A stretch of 64,000 nt of DNA, taken from contig NZ_JACYOF010000001.1 of assembly GCF_014932895.1 (NCBI RefSeq), positions 1,012,480-1,076,479 on the forward strand, read 5' to 3'. This DNA comes from Bacillus thuringiensis. GTDB lineage: Bacteria > Bacillota > Bacilli > Bacillales > Bacillaceae_G. The notes beneath the pieces are model-generated. The model was given only the letters and a program-made list of their open reading frames with translations, had not been told where the DNA came from and did no database searches. Numbering within the stretch: position 1 is the first letter of the stretch; each line of letters opens with the position of its first letter. This document shows positions 8,079 through 16,555 of this stretch, piece by piece. A program made the position numbers and the translations under genes.

Positions 8079-8174
8079 TTTATCCCGCTATTTGCGGGCA
8101 GTAAGACTCCCAATTGGTGCGGGATGATAATCAGTGGGGGATGAACATCCCCCACTGATTAAAGTTTCACTTTA
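8079..8174 (+). repeat. bcr-like dispersed repeat, full copy
   Basis: Contains hairpin CCCGC-TATTT-GCGGG (8084-8098), then a perfect 12-bp stem AATCAGTGGGGG / CCCCCACTGATT (8129-8140, 8149-8160) and a TTTCACTTTA tail. Related copies or parts occur at 55965-55992, 60806-60902 and 61067-61120. It resembles the B. cereus group bcr repeats; which bcr type has not been checked. Confidence 0.75.
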
Positions 8175-8232
8175 TATTTTAATCCTCTTCCTTTAAAAAT
8201 AAATACAATATGCACAATTACATACTTAAAAG

Positions 8233-8256
8233 AAAAAGGCACTCTACAGAGTGCCC
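8233..8256 (-). terminator. Orphan terminator-like hairpin
   Basis: GGCACTC TACA GAGTGCC with a T run on the minus strand, yet no minus-strand gene lies upstream of it for more than 1 kb. Confidence 0.55.
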
Positions 8257-8423
8257 CTTCAACCATTTTACTTTTAATATATCGCTTTGAATATATTGTA
8301 ACATATGTATCTATATGTTTTATTGAGAAAATTCAAAATCCTTTTTTTTTCATTTTCAATTATAAAATCATGTAATATAAAAGATATGTCAAATTATTAT
8401 ACAAATTGGGGTGTACTATATTT

Positions 8424-9458
8424 ATGTATTTCGGAATTATTCCTCTTATATTGTTTATTATTTTTCTTATCTCGTATTTAAAAGATCCACGAAAAATAAT
8501 GAACGGCTTTTTATTTAATGCCTTTTTCTGCTTTTTCCTTCTTTTTTGTATGATTGCATCTTTTGACTCAGGTAATGATGCTCTACGCTACATTATATTT
8601 TTACCTATTTTAGCACTTATCATTATGCTTCCTTTTGGTATTGTTGCTTTAATGTTTGGGCTATTTCTGAATGCTAGAATTTTAATGAAACGAGAAGGAA
8701 GACGTTTCACTAACTGTTTAACACTCATTGCTGCTTTAGGGATCTTATTCTTTATATTACTCCCTATTATAAGTCCAGCAAGTTTGGTCTCATCACATTT
8801 AACACCTATTTTCGCTGGTATTTCTCTTATAAGCGTATATTTCTTTATACACTTATCTAACTTCTTAAGCGCTTATTTTCTATACCAATTCAATAGGCCA
8901 AGACGTAATCAAGATTTCATCATCGTTCTTGGTAGTGGCTTAATTAATGATAAAGTCCCCCCTTTACTCGCAAGTCGTATTAATAAAGCGATCGACTTCT
9001 ATTGGAAACAAGCAGCTGTGAATACACCACCAACAATCATTTTCTCTGGTGGACAAGGTCCAGATGAAGGCCTTCCAGAAGCAGAAGCAATGCAAAAGTA
9101 CGCTGTTGAAAAAGGAATTCCCCTTGAGCATACAGTGCAAGAAAATCGATCTGTAAACACCTATCAAAATATGTTATTTTCTAAAGAAATTATGGATTCT
9201 TTAAAGCCAGAAGGGAAGTATAGAAGTATTTTTACAACGAATAATTTCCACCTTTTCCGCGCTGGTATATATGCAAGACAAGCTGGTCTGAATAGCCAAG
9301 GAATTGGATCAAAAACTGCATTTTATTACTGGCCTAACGCAATGATTCGTGAATATGTCGCAATTGTTGTGATGGGACGTAAACGTCATATGAAAGTTTG
9401 CGGAACGATTTTAGGGTTCGCTTTATTCGTGTCAGTACTTAGTTTTATATTTTCTTAA
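8424..9458 (+). CDS. YdcF/SanA-type (DUF218) membrane protein
   Basis: 344 aa. The first 160 residues hold about five membrane segments; residues about 165-320 form a DUF218/ElyC-SanA domain (FIIVLGSGLINDKVPPLLAS, FSGGQGPDEG, EAEAM, QENRSVNTYQN, TTNNFHLFRAG), and a last membrane helix ends the protein. The family is linked to envelope integrity in other bacteria; substrate unknown. The ATG at 8424 is preferred to the TTG at 8406 because of GGGGTG upstream. Monocistronic, with a terminator. Confidence 0.85.
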   Translation: MYFGIIPLILFIIFLISYLKDPRKIMNGFLFNAFFCFFLLFCMIASFDSGNDALRYIIFLPILALIIMLPFGIVALMFGLFLNARILMKREGRRFTNCLTLIAALGILFFILLPIISPASLVSSHLTPIFAGISLISVYFFIHLSNFLSAYFLYQFNRPRRNQDFIIVLGSGLINDKVPPLLASRINKAIDFYWKQAAVNTPPTIIFSGGQGPDEGLPEAEAMQKYAVEKGIPLEHTVQENRSVNTYQNMLFSKEIMDSLKPEGKYRSIFTTNNFHLFRAGIYARQAGLNSQGIGSKTAFYYWPNAMIREYVAIVVMGRKRHMKVCGTILGFALFVSVLSFIFS

Positions 9459-9464
9459 TAACCT

Positions 9465-9491
9465 CCCATCCTTTGAAAGGATGGGATTTCT
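9465..9491 (+). terminator. Terminator after the YdcF-type gene
   Basis: CCCATCCTTT GAAAGGATGGG followed by ATTTCTTA; eight bases beyond the stop. Confidence 0.8.
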
Positions 9492-9633
9492 TATACTCAC
9501 TTCAAAATATTTCAAAGATAATATTCCCTGCATACATCCATTAAAGGAGAATTTTTTCAAATTAAATGTTAAAATGAAATTTAAGTGTGAATTACGTAAC
9601 AAATAAGAAACTAGTTTGAAACGAGGGAATTAC

Positions 9634-10506
9634 ATGAAGAGAATTGTCAAAAACAAGCCCAATAAGCTAAAAATCGCTTCAAAAGCTTTGATGATTATTA
9701 TTGGGGCATTTATTACAGCGTACGGATTAGAAGCGGTATTAATTCCAAATAACGTATCAGACGGTGGTGTGACGGGTTTAAGTATCGTTAGTTCAAGATT
9801 ATTTGGATTGCCATTAGGAGCTCTAATCGCAGTTATTAACATTCCTTTCGTTTGGTTAGGATATAAGCAAATTGGTAAAAGCTTTGCAGTTTATTCCATT
9901 ATCGGGATCGCTTCATTAGCAGTAGGTACTGTTGTCATGCACGGAATACCAACTATTATTGAAGGTGATACATTACTAGTTACAGTTGTTGGTGGTATTA
10001 TTATCGGTTTTGGTATGGGACTAGCATTACGTAACGGTGGCGCATTAGATGGAATCGATATGCTAGCAGTATTACTTTCTCGTAAATTACCTTTTGGAAC
10101 GAGTGACCTTATTTTATTCTTAAACATGTTCGTATTTATTTTCGTATCAACAGTATTCGGCCTTCAAGGAGCCATCCTTTCGGCAATTGCTTACTTTATC
10201 GCTTCAAAAGTGATTCATATCGTTGAAGTTGGTTTAAGTGGATCGAAAACATTTAAAATCATTACAAAAGAGCCTGAATTAATGGTAGAAACCATTCGCG
10301 ATCGTTTAGGCCGAAGCGCAACATACAATGAAGTTTACGGTGGTTATTCAAGAGAGAAATTTAAAGAAATCTCTTGTGTAATTAACCGTTTAGAAGAAAG
10401 TAAGATGAAAGAACTTATTCAGGAAATTGATCCAAATGCCTTTATTACAGTTTATGACGTAGCAGAAGTAAAAGGCGGTAATTTCAAGAAACATGATATT
10501 CATTAA
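9634..10506 (+). CDS. YitT-family membrane protein (DUF161 + DUF2179)
   Basis: 290 aa. About five membrane segments in residues 17-190 with the family signature ALIPNNVSDGGVTGLS-like (VLIPNNVSDGGVTGLSIVSS), then a C-terminal soluble DUF2179 domain (SKTFKIITKEPELMVETIRD, ATYNEVYGGYSREKFKEISC). Function is unproven; a transport or signalling role is usually suggested. ATG at 9634 chosen for the ACGAGGGA site. Single gene with a strong terminator. Confidence 0.9.
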   Translation: MKRIVKNKPNKLKIASKALMIIIGAFITAYGLEAVLIPNNVSDGGVTGLSIVSSRLFGLPLGALIAVINIPFVWLGYKQIGKSFAVYSIIGIASLAVGTVVMHGIPTIIEGDTLLVTVVGGIIIGFGMGLALRNGGALDGIDMLAVLLSRKLPFGTSDLILFLNMFVFIFVSTVFGLQGAILSAIAYFIASKVIHIVEVGLSGSKTFKIITKEPELMVETIRDRLGRSATYNEVYGGYSREKFKEISCVINRLEESKMKELIQEIDPNAFITVYDVAEVKGGNFKKHDIH

Positions 10507-10517
10507 TAGTTATAACA

Positions 10518-10560
10518 AACGAGGCTGTTCCAAAAGAAAATTTGGAACAGCCTCGTTTTA
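10518..10560 (+). terminator. Terminator of the YitT gene
   Basis: AACGAGGCTGTTCCAAA / TTTGGAACAGCCTCGTT then TTTATT; 17-bp perfect stem. Confidence 0.92.
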
Positions 10561-10570
10561 TTATTAGGTT

Positions 10571-10632
10571 GCTACCGCTGTCAATTTTTGTCGGTAAGTC
10601 GATATATTTCAATAATCGCTGATATAATTTTA
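10571..10632 (-). repeat. TATCRGYGAT repeat, copy C
   Basis: On the minus strand TATCAGCGATTATTGAAATA then TATCGACTTACCGACAAAAA, closely matching the second unit of copy A (609-698). It abuts the C9 tract at 10635-10643. Confidence 0.7.
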
Positions 10633-10756
10633 CTCCCCCCCCCATCTTCCCCCGCTTTTAATCCATGCTACATATTTTTGAAAGGCGGGCACTTCATGTT
10701 GAAAGCGTGGCGGAATATACAAAATCAGAGTACATGTACATAGTATCCATAGTCAT
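10630..10756 (-). pseudogene. Small gene with ideal ribosome site, apparently frameshifted
   Basis: AAGGAGGGG (10762-10770) precedes ATG at 10756, which reads MTMDTMYMYSDFVY and then runs out of frame to a TGA after 20 codons. One base over, the frame reads IPPRFQHEVPAFQKYVAWIK then SGGRWGGE and stops at 10630. Total span is 127 bases, so a one-base change would join the two into a 41-aa protein. The C-terminal codons run through a tract of nine G. Family not recognised. It lies about 45 bases beyond the terminator of the psp operon. Confidence 0.5.
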
Positions 10757-10808
10757 AATATCCCCTCCTTATGCCTTACTTGCATCAACCACAAGGGGAT
10801 TATTTCCA

Positions 10809-10848
10809 CAAAAAAAAGACCGAAAAGTAAATTCCACTTTTCGGTCTC
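10809..10848 (-). terminator. Terminator of the psp operon
   Basis: AGACCGAAAAGT / ACTTTTCGGTCT with eight T on the minus strand, at the stop of the DUF4247 gene. Confidence 0.92.
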
Positions 10849-10852
10849 TATA

Positions 10853-11671
10853 CTATCTTCTCTTCATAATTTTCCCTGAACCACCAACCCTTGTTTTCGG
10901 AGGAGATGTATTCTTTGGCGGCGTTTTAATAGATGATTTTGGCTTCACATCTGATCCGCTTGAACCACCTGGATTTTTCGTGATTGTTCCTTTGCTTCCA
11001 GTAGAAGGTGGAGGCGTCGTATTACTTCCCTTTTCAGTAATACTTCCCTTATCACCTACTGATGATTTCGAATCTACATTATCTCCTCGCTTAATGATAG
11101 ACCCTTTTCCTTCCTTCGTAATTGGAGGCGGGGTTTTCTTTTCTTCTTTCGTAGGTGGTCTTTCTGGAATAACTGGTTTATGATTTTGTCTGTCATTATA
11201 TCCGCGATAATCGCCGTATGATGATTTCCTTGAACCGAATATATCGTTTAATATACTCCCCATAATATATCCTTGCAGGAATGACGGTTGGTAATTTTGA
11301 CGGACAAATTCTTTATTACTTATTTCAATTAACGTATCAGATGGTTTCTCTTTATCCTTTTGCAGATTATAAATCTTATCAGAATAAACGAGGAACATTT
11401 GATTTTCGTCTTCTTTAGATGCTTGCTTCGGTTCTCTTTCATTAATGAGTTCCTTTGCTACCTCAGGAACAGACCGATTGGCGGCCCTATACACGTAAGA
11501 TTCTTGTTTACCTTCCTTTGCAACAGACTCTAATGGATAGCGGTCTTGAATCGACTTCGTCTGTCCACCTTGACAGCCTGATAAGGCATAACCAGCAATA
11601 ACAAGTAATGTAACGATAGCAAGTATAGGGATCACGAACGATTTAATCATGGTAAACAATCGGTTTGACAT
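10853..11671 (-). CDS. DUF4247-type lipoprotein of the Psp operon
   Basis: 272 aa. An N-terminal hydrophobic segment ends in a lipobox LSGC near residue 33, so a lipoprotein signal. Residues about 40-160 match the DUF4247 type, followed by a long low-complexity tail of Lys, Gly, Ser, Pro and Thr with repeated KGSI/KGTI units ending in GSGKIMKRR. It is the last gene of the pspA-DUF350-DUF4178-DUF4247 group, an arrangement known from many bacteria and tied to envelope stress. The repetitive basic tail is probably extracytoplasmic and may contact the wall. Confidence 0.75.
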   Translation of the reverse strand: MSNRLFTMIKSFVIPILAIVTLLVIAGYALSGCQGGQTKSIQDRYPLESVAKEGKQESYVYRAANRSVPEVAKELINEREPKQASKEDENQMFLVYSDKIYNLQKDKEKPSDTLIEISNKEFVRQNYQPSFLQGYIMGSILNDIFGSRKSSYGDYRGYNDRQNHKPVIPERPPTKEEKKTPPPITKEGKGSIIKRGDNVDSKSSVGDKGSITEKGSNTTPPPSTGSKGTITKNPGGSSGSDVKPKSSIKTPPKNTSPPKTRVGGSGKIMKRR

Positions 11672-11683
11672 GATTACGCCCCC

Positions 11684-12190
11684 TTATGTTGCTCTTATAA
11701 TTTGTACATCAGCAGGAATAATTGCTTCTCCCTCATACATCATTGTGCGACCATTTTGCCATTCAATACGTAATAATTTACGGTTATCTGATTGGAATTC
11801 CCATACGTACTGTTCCTCTGAAGCAGAGAACGGTGTTTTCCCCATCACAACAACACGTCCATTATATTGCTCTTCCATATGGTACTCGATATCATCCATT
11901 TCAATTGTTGTCGGAATTTCATCAATTGAATCTAAACGACCATCAATCGGTGTATATAATTTGTAATACGTATTTTCACGATCTTCAATTTTTAAATAGC
12001 GAATATCTTTCCCGTCCTGCAATGTTAAAACAATTTCCTTGCGAGAATGCATACTCGTTTTCCCTGTTAATTCATACATGACTAACGAAACTTCAATCAT
12101 ATCGCCAGGAGCTAACGTTAAAAGACTCTTTTCTGGTTTCGGTGGCTCTGGACTTTTCATTATATTTTTGATTCGTTTAAATAAACTCAT
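11684..12190 (-). CDS. DUF4178 domain protein of the Psp operon
   Basis: 168 aa, soluble, beta-rich (TLAPGDMIEVSLVMYELTGK, LQDGKDIRYLKIEDRENTYY, WQNGRTMMYEGEAIIPADVQ). DUF4178 proteins accompany PspA/IM30 and DUF350 membrane proteins in many genomes, and are suggested to act at the inner membrane face. Spacing of 12 bases to the lipoprotein gene and 21 from the DUF350 gene shows co-transcription. Start ATG follows AGGAGGGG. Confidence 0.82.
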   Translation of the reverse strand: MSLFKRIKNIMKSPEPPKPEKSLLTLAPGDMIEVSLVMYELTGKTSMHSRKEIVLTLQDGKDIRYLKIEDRENTYYKLYTPIDGRLDSIDEIPTTIEMDDIEYHMEEQYNGRVVVMGKTPFSASEEQYVWEFQSDNRKLLRIEWQNGRTMMYEGEAIIPADVQIIRAT

Positions 12191-12211
12191 GAATTACCCC
12201 TCCTTTTCTCT

Positions 12212-12616
12212 TTATAAACAAGCACCTAAAATAAGTGCACCAACAATATGTAATGAACCAGCTAACATTGCATGCGCAACACTGCCTTCTTTCGTACCTT
12301 CTTCTAAATCAAGACCTACCATTTTTCTTAAAACAAATTCAATAAACATTTCTACAATTAATAAAATAACGAATGAAACTGCTGAGGCAAGAAGCGCTTG
12401 CCATAAATCATTCGCTTTCGTAATTGATTGTGACAAGATGTATCCTTGAGCAAATAGCTTCATAACAAAACGTGTTGTCACAGCTGTGTTACCATTTTTT
12501 ATTTCTTTTAAATCATTGTATTTTGTAAAAATCGAATCAACCCACATAATTGCAAATAAAAGTACCGCACTCGCCCCTGTCCATACAAGCATAGCTAACA
12601 CATTCATCCATGTCAT
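12212..12616 (-). CDS. DUF350/YjfL-type membrane protein of the Psp operon
   Basis: 134 aa with about four membrane helices (MTWMNVLAMLVWTGASAVLL to the C-terminal LAGSLHIVGALILGACL). GAGGAGG before the ATG at 12616 overrides the longer frame from 12670. DUF350 proteins are small paired-helix membrane proteins found with PspA and DUF4178. A hairpin between pspA and this gene (12646-12677) may reduce its expression relative to pspA. Confidence 0.85.
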   Translation of the reverse strand: MTWMNVLAMLVWTGASAVLLFAIMWVDSIFTKYNDLKEIKNGNTAVTTRFVMKLFAQGYILSQSITKANDLWQALLASAVSFVILLIVEMFIEFVLRKMVGLDLEEGTKEGSVAHAMLAGSLHIVGALILGACL

Positions 12617-12645
12617 TGCAAAACCTCCTCTAAAATATAATAGAA

Positions 12646-12677
12646 AACCGACATGAATTTGTTTAGACATGTCGGTT
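12646..12677 (-). terminator. Hairpin between pspA and the DUF350 gene
   Basis: ACCGACATG / CATGTCGGT with a short loop, followed on the minus strand by TTTTCTATT. Probably an attenuating or processing hairpin within the operon. Confidence 0.6.
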
Positions 12678-12696
12678 CATTTGTCTCTATTCTATA

Positions 12697-13362
12697 TTAT
12701 TTCTCATACTGCTTCATAATACGAGCTAATTCATCGTCAACAGCAGAATTTTTGTTTAAGCTTGCGAATTCATCATCTAATGACTTTTCTTTCTTGTAAA
12801 CTTCACCGCTTGCTTCTGCTTCAGCCTCTAATTGAAGAGCTTTCTCTTCCATACGGCTTAAACCAGCTTTTGCTGAATTTGAATCGAATCCAGACATCGC
12901 CTGATTAATATTTTTTTGTGCTTTCGCTGCATTTACACGTGCTACAAGTGTTTCACGTTTATTTTTCAGCTCTGTTAATTGCTTACGCATTTCTTCCAGC
13001 TTCGCACGAAGATTATCCGCAGCTGCTTTATTTTGCTCATAGCTCGCTTTATATTCATTCATCTTTTGCTCTGCGTTTTGTTTCTCTTCTAATGCACGGC
13101 GCGCAAGGTCTAAATTACTAGCTTGAACGGCCATATGTGCTTGCTCTTCACGTTTTTTCACAAGTGCTTCTTGCTCTTCAAATAATAATTTAAACTTCTT
13201 CTCAAGTGCGATTTGAGCTGCTACACTTTTCTCAGCTTCTTGTACATCAGCTTGCATATCGCGTAAATATTGATCTGTCATCTTAACTGGATCTTCCGCT
13301 TTTTCAATTAATGAATACACATTTGACATTGTTAAATCTCGTAATCGTTTAAATACAGACAT
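12697..13362 (-). CDS. pspA: PspA/IM30-family envelope stress protein
   Basis: 221 aa, nearly all coiled coil (about residues 25-180), with the PspA start MSVFKRLRDLTMSNVYSLIE and DPVKMTDQYLRDM. Such proteins assemble on the inner face of damaged membranes; B. subtilis has LiaH and PspA of this type. First gene of the four-gene operon. ATG after TAGGAGGAATTTG. No LiaRS-like genes lie next to it, so the regulator is elsewhere. Which of the two Bacillus paralogues it corresponds to cannot be fixed from the sequence alone. Confidence 0.92.
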   Translation of the reverse strand: MSVFKRLRDLTMSNVYSLIEKAEDPVKMTDQYLRDMQADVQEAEKSVAAQIALEKKFKLLFEEQEALVKKREEQAHMAVQASNLDLARRALEEKQNAEQKMNEYKASYEQNKAAADNLRAKLEEMRKQLTELKNKRETLVARVNAAKAQKNINQAMSGFDSNSAKAGLSRMEEKALQLEAEAEASGEVYKKEKSLDDEFASLNKNSAVDDELARIMKQYEK

Positions 13363-13766
13363 TCAAATTCCTCCTATGATATACCTCATATTTCAAATTC
13401 ACTACTTGGAAAACCCAAAAATCTCCCTCTACAGTAAAGAATATTCACTTTTACAACCTATGTGTTTATTATAACAAAACTAAGATGTCCTTACATGTTA
13501 TTTCCAAAATATAGACAATATAATATGACATTCCAAATATAACATTGTATTCCTAATATATTCTCATTATTTCTCTTTAAAATTAACTCGCTTTTGTGAA
13601 CTTTCTCTAAATTACATAATTGTAATTTTACTGTAAGCTAACTCGATAGTTACGTTTCCATATTTCTTATACACTAATACCAGAAGCAACAAACAAGCTT
13701 CTCCACATGTAAACACTAATACAAAAACTGTATTTACTATATAACAGACAAAAAGGAGAAATCACC
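13363..13766. other. 404-base divergent intergenic region (pspA / lipoprotein)
   Basis: AT-rich, no ORF. TATAAT-like hexamers occur on the minus strand (near 13472-13477) but no convincing -35 partner; nothing resembling a sigma-W promoter (TGAAAC with CGTA) was seen. Confidence 0.4.
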
Positions 13767-14345
13767 ATGAAAAAATTAGTAGGAATCGGATTAGCAGCAG
13801 CAATTTCATTTGGAGCATTATCAGGTTGTTCTTTATTAGGAGAAAAAGCGAACGGCTTTGTACTGTATGGATCAGAAGAGCAAGTAGGGCAAATTGCAGA
13901 TAAAAATAAAAAAGAGGTAAAAGAAAAAGACTTCTATAAAATGAAAATGACAACATTAGATGGTAAAAAAGTTCTTGTAATGGATAAGAAGACTGGTGAA
14001 GAACTAGTGAAAAAAGAGTTACTTAGCAAAGTTGATGAAAAAGACAACACGAAACCACTTGATAAATTACCAGCTGTAACAACAGAACAAGGTGTATTAT
14101 TCGCAAAAGAGAAAGTAGAAAATGCTGCACTTGATGGGGCAAAATTAAAATATGAAGGCAACACAATTATCGGAAGTGGGCGCGCATATGCAGATATGTT
14201 CGCAATTGTTGACGATGCAACTTACGGGATTGTAAAAGGTGAAGAAAAATCTGTAGGTGTACTAAAGTTCGATAAAGACCCTAGTAAAGAATTCCCTGGA
14301 AAAAATGGTGTAGAAGCTTCTCAACTTGTAAAAATTAAAAAGTAA
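13767..14345 (+). CDS. Putative lipoprotein, function unknown (192 aa)
   Basis: Signal peptide MKKLVGIGLAAAISFGALSG with lipobox LSGC (Cys near residue 21), so secreted and lipid-anchored. The mature part is Lys-rich with no family I can name; it has a repeated flavour (KEKDFYKMKMTTLDGKKVLV, KKTGEELVKKELL). ATG after AAAAAGGAGAAA. Monocistronic, ending in a bidirectional terminator shared with the feo operon. Confidence 0.8.
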   Translation: MKKLVGIGLAAAISFGALSGCSLLGEKANGFVLYGSEEQVGQIADKNKKEVKEKDFYKMKMTTLDGKKVLVMDKKTGEELVKKELLSKVDEKDNTKPLDKLPAVTTEQGVLFAKEKVENAALDGAKLKYEGNTIIGSGRAYADMFAIVDDATYGIVKGEEKSVGVLKFDKDPSKEFPGKNGVEASQLVKIKK

Positions 14346-14348
14346 AAC

Positions 14349-14382
14349 AAAAAAGCTTTGCGAAATTCGCAAAGCTTTTTTT
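14349..14382. terminator. Bidirectional terminator, lipoprotein / feo operon
   Basis: AAAAAGCTTTGCGAA / TTCGCAAAGCTTTTTTT; serves the plus-strand lipoprotein and the minus-strand feo genes. Confidence 0.92.
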
Positions 14383-14550
14383 CTACTTGTGAACAACTTG
14401 TTCCATATCCGGGCTACAAGTCTGTGACTGACATGATTTATTTAAAGAACATGCTGCGCATTTTCCTTTTTTACTTCTCTTTACAAAATTAACTAACGTA
14501 TATGCTGCATAACCAAAAATGATAGCTCCAATTATAATATTGACCATCAT
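14383..14550 (-). CDS. FeoB-associated Cys-rich membrane protein
   Basis: 55 aa: one membrane helix (IIIGAIIFGYAAYTLVNFV) then a cytoplasmic Cys cluster (KGKCAACSLNKSCQSQTC). This is the FeoB-associated Cys-rich family, which follows feoB in many Firmicutes and may help iron handling. AAGGAGATG before the ATG at 14550 sets the start, well inside the longer frame from 14589 that overlaps feoB. Gap to feoB is 16 bases. Confidence 0.88.
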   Translation of the reverse strand: MMVNIIIGAIIFGYAAYTLVNFVKRSKKGKCAACSLNKSCQSQTCSPDMEQVVHK

Positions 14551-14566
14551 TGTAATACATCTCCTT

Positions 14567-16555
14567 CTAGAATCCGAGTAAGGACCCAACTTGGTATATA
14601 ATGAGCGTTAATACATAAGCAACAACGAGCGGATAAACGACTGAGAAAATCGTCCATTTCACTGATCCAGTTTCGCGTTTAATAACAGCTACTGTCGCTA
14701 AGCACGGAACATATAATAAAATAAAGAACATAAATGCATACGCTGATAAAGCCGTATAATGTGCTCCCATTACATTTCCTAGCACATCTTCTTTCACTGC
14801 ATAAATAATTGCCATTGTAGAAACGACAACCTCTTTTGCTAAAAATCCTGTTAAAAGAGAGGCTGCAGCTTGCCACGTTCCAAAGCCAAGTGGTGCAAAT
14901 AGTGGTGCGATAAATCCACCAATCATCGCTAAGAAACTGTCTCCCATATCGACACCAAATCCTGATGGGCCTGCATAGTTTAATAGCCAAATGACAACTG
15001 AACCACCAAAGATGAATGTACCTGCTTTACGAACAAATCCTTTCCCTTTCTCCCATGTGCTCAGCCATAACGTTTTCGCTTGCGGCACACGGTATGGCGG
15101 TAATTCAATTACGAAAATAGATTTTTCTGCTTTTAAAATCGTAAGAGACATAATTTTTGTAACTAATAAAGCAAGAACAATGCCCGCCACATATAAAGAA
15201 AATACAACAGTTGCCTGACTATGCGGGAAGAAAACTCCTGCAAATAATGCATACACAGGTAAACGTGCTGAACAAGACATAAATGGTGTTACTAAAATGG
15301 TAAGTAACCGTTCTTTCTCCTGTTCAATCGTTCTCGCTGCCATAATACCTGGGACGTTACATCCAAAGCCGATAATCATCGGAATAAATGCTTTTCCGTT
15401 TAAGCCGAAAAACTCCATAATTCTATCCATAACAACTGCAATTCGCGCCATATATCCTGAGTCTTCTAATAATGAAATGAAGAAGAATAGTGCAAAGATT
15501 TGTGGAACGAATACTAATACCGCACCAACACCGGCAATAATCCCTTCTGTAACGAGCGCTTGAATAAAGTCAGAAGCCCCAACACTTGCGAGACCAGCTG
15601 TAACCCAATCCGTAAGCTGCCCGCCAAAAAATCCATCAAGCATATCAGATAAAGGTGTACCAATCCACGTAAACGTAACTTGAAAAATAAAAAACATAAC
15701 TGCTAAAAAGATTGGAAGTCCTAAAATTTTATGTGTAATTAACTTATCGATTGTTTCCGAAAAAGGAATTTTTCCTTCTTTCTCATGCTGAATGACATCT
15801 GTTTTTAACTTTTCAATATACGCTTCACGAGTTTTGTAAATGTGCTCCTCCAACGTACAATCAAGTTTCCCTTCTAAACGAGATCGAATGGCTATAAGTT
15901 CCTTATAAATTGGTAATGCTTTCATTTCTTTTTCTACTACTTCGTTATTACTTAAAAATTGAAGAGCTAACCATCTTGGATGCTCGTAATTTGCTGTCTC
16001 TAAAAGAGCAATTACCTCTCCGATCCCTTCATCCATTTGTATACCATATGAAATAACGAATGGTTTTTTCTCTTTTTGCTTCTCTTCATGAAGAGTAGCA
16101 AGTAATTCTTCACAGCCTTTTCCACTTCTTGCAACGACAGGAACGACTGTTACACCTAATATTTCTGATAATCGTTTTACATTAATAACAATTCCTCTTT
16201 GCTTTGCCACATCAATCATATTTAAACCAATTGAAACCGGCTTACCAAATTCAAGTAATTGTAATGTTAAATGCATATTTCGCTCAAATTGCGAAGAATC
16301 CACTATATTTAACATATGATGAAATTCGTCTGTTAGTAGAAAATTCGTAACGACGCCTTCATCACGTGAGACTGGATTTAAATCATAAACGCCTGGTAAA
16401 TCAATTAATGTTCCTTGCTTATCTTTTAATTTACCAATCTTCTTTTCTACTGTTACACCGCTCCAGTTCCCTACATATTCATAAGAACCAGTGAGCGCAT
16501 TAAATAATGATGTTTTCCCTGTATTCGGATTCCCTAGCAAAGCAACCTTATTCAC
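14567..16555 (-). CDS. feoB: Ferrous iron transporter FeoB
   Basis: 662 aa. An N-terminal GTPase domain (G1 GNPNTGKTS at 8-16, G3 DLPGVYDL near 52, G4 NMID) is joined by a helical linker to a membrane part with two Gate motifs from about residue 280. It imports Fe(II), mainly when oxygen is low. It overlaps feoA by four bases, is followed by the Cys-rich protein, and the operon starts behind a Fur box. Confidence 0.97.
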   Translation of the reverse strand: MNKVALLGNPNTGKTSLFNALTGSYEYVGNWSGVTVEKKIGKLKDKQGTLIDLPGVYDLNPVSRDEGVVTNFLLTDEFHHMLNIVDSSQFERNMHLTLQLLEFGKPVSIGLNMIDVAKQRGIVINVKRLSEILGVTVVPVVARSGKGCEELLATLHEEKQKEKKPFVISYGIQMDEGIGEVIALLETANYEHPRWLALQFLSNNEVVEKEMKALPIYKELIAIRSRLEGKLDCTLEEHIYKTREAYIEKLKTDVIQHEKEGKIPFSETIDKLITHKILGLPIFLAVMFFIFQVTFTWIGTPLSDMLDGFFGGQLTDWVTAGLASVGASDFIQALVTEGIIAGVGAVLVFVPQIFALFFFISLLEDSGYMARIAVVMDRIMEFFGLNGKAFIPMIIGFGCNVPGIMAARTIEQEKERLLTILVTPFMSCSARLPVYALFAGVFFPHSQATVVFSLYVAGIVLALLVTKIMSLTILKAEKSIFVIELPPYRVPQAKTLWLSTWEKGKGFVRKAGTFIFGGSVVIWLLNYAGPSGFGVDMGDSFLAMIGGFIAPLFAPLGFGTWQAAASLLTGFLAKEVVVSTMAIIYAVKEDVLGNVMGAHYTALSAYAFMFFILLYVPCLATVAVIKRETGSVKWTIFSVVYPLVVAYVLTLIIYQVGSLLGF

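Larger units (their letters stand above)
7628..8423. other. 796-base gene-free stretch with repeats and orphan hairpins
   Basis: No convincing ORF on either strand. It holds four separate hairpins (7697-7726, 7874-7928, 7933-7961, 8233-8256), a degenerate copy of the 50541-50685 repeat (7744-7792), a large inverted repeat with CAGACACTATAAAACAGAAT (about 7974) against AATTCTGCTTTATAAAGTCT (8051-8070), and a full bcr-like repeat (8079-8174). It looks like the remains of deleted genes colonised by repeats. Confidence 0.6.

Noticed and set aside
10665-11183. 172-aa open frame on the plus strand
   Set aside because: Antisense of the DUF4247 lipoprotein gene; its Pro/Val/Phe-rich sequence mirrors the Gly/Lys/Ser tail codons.
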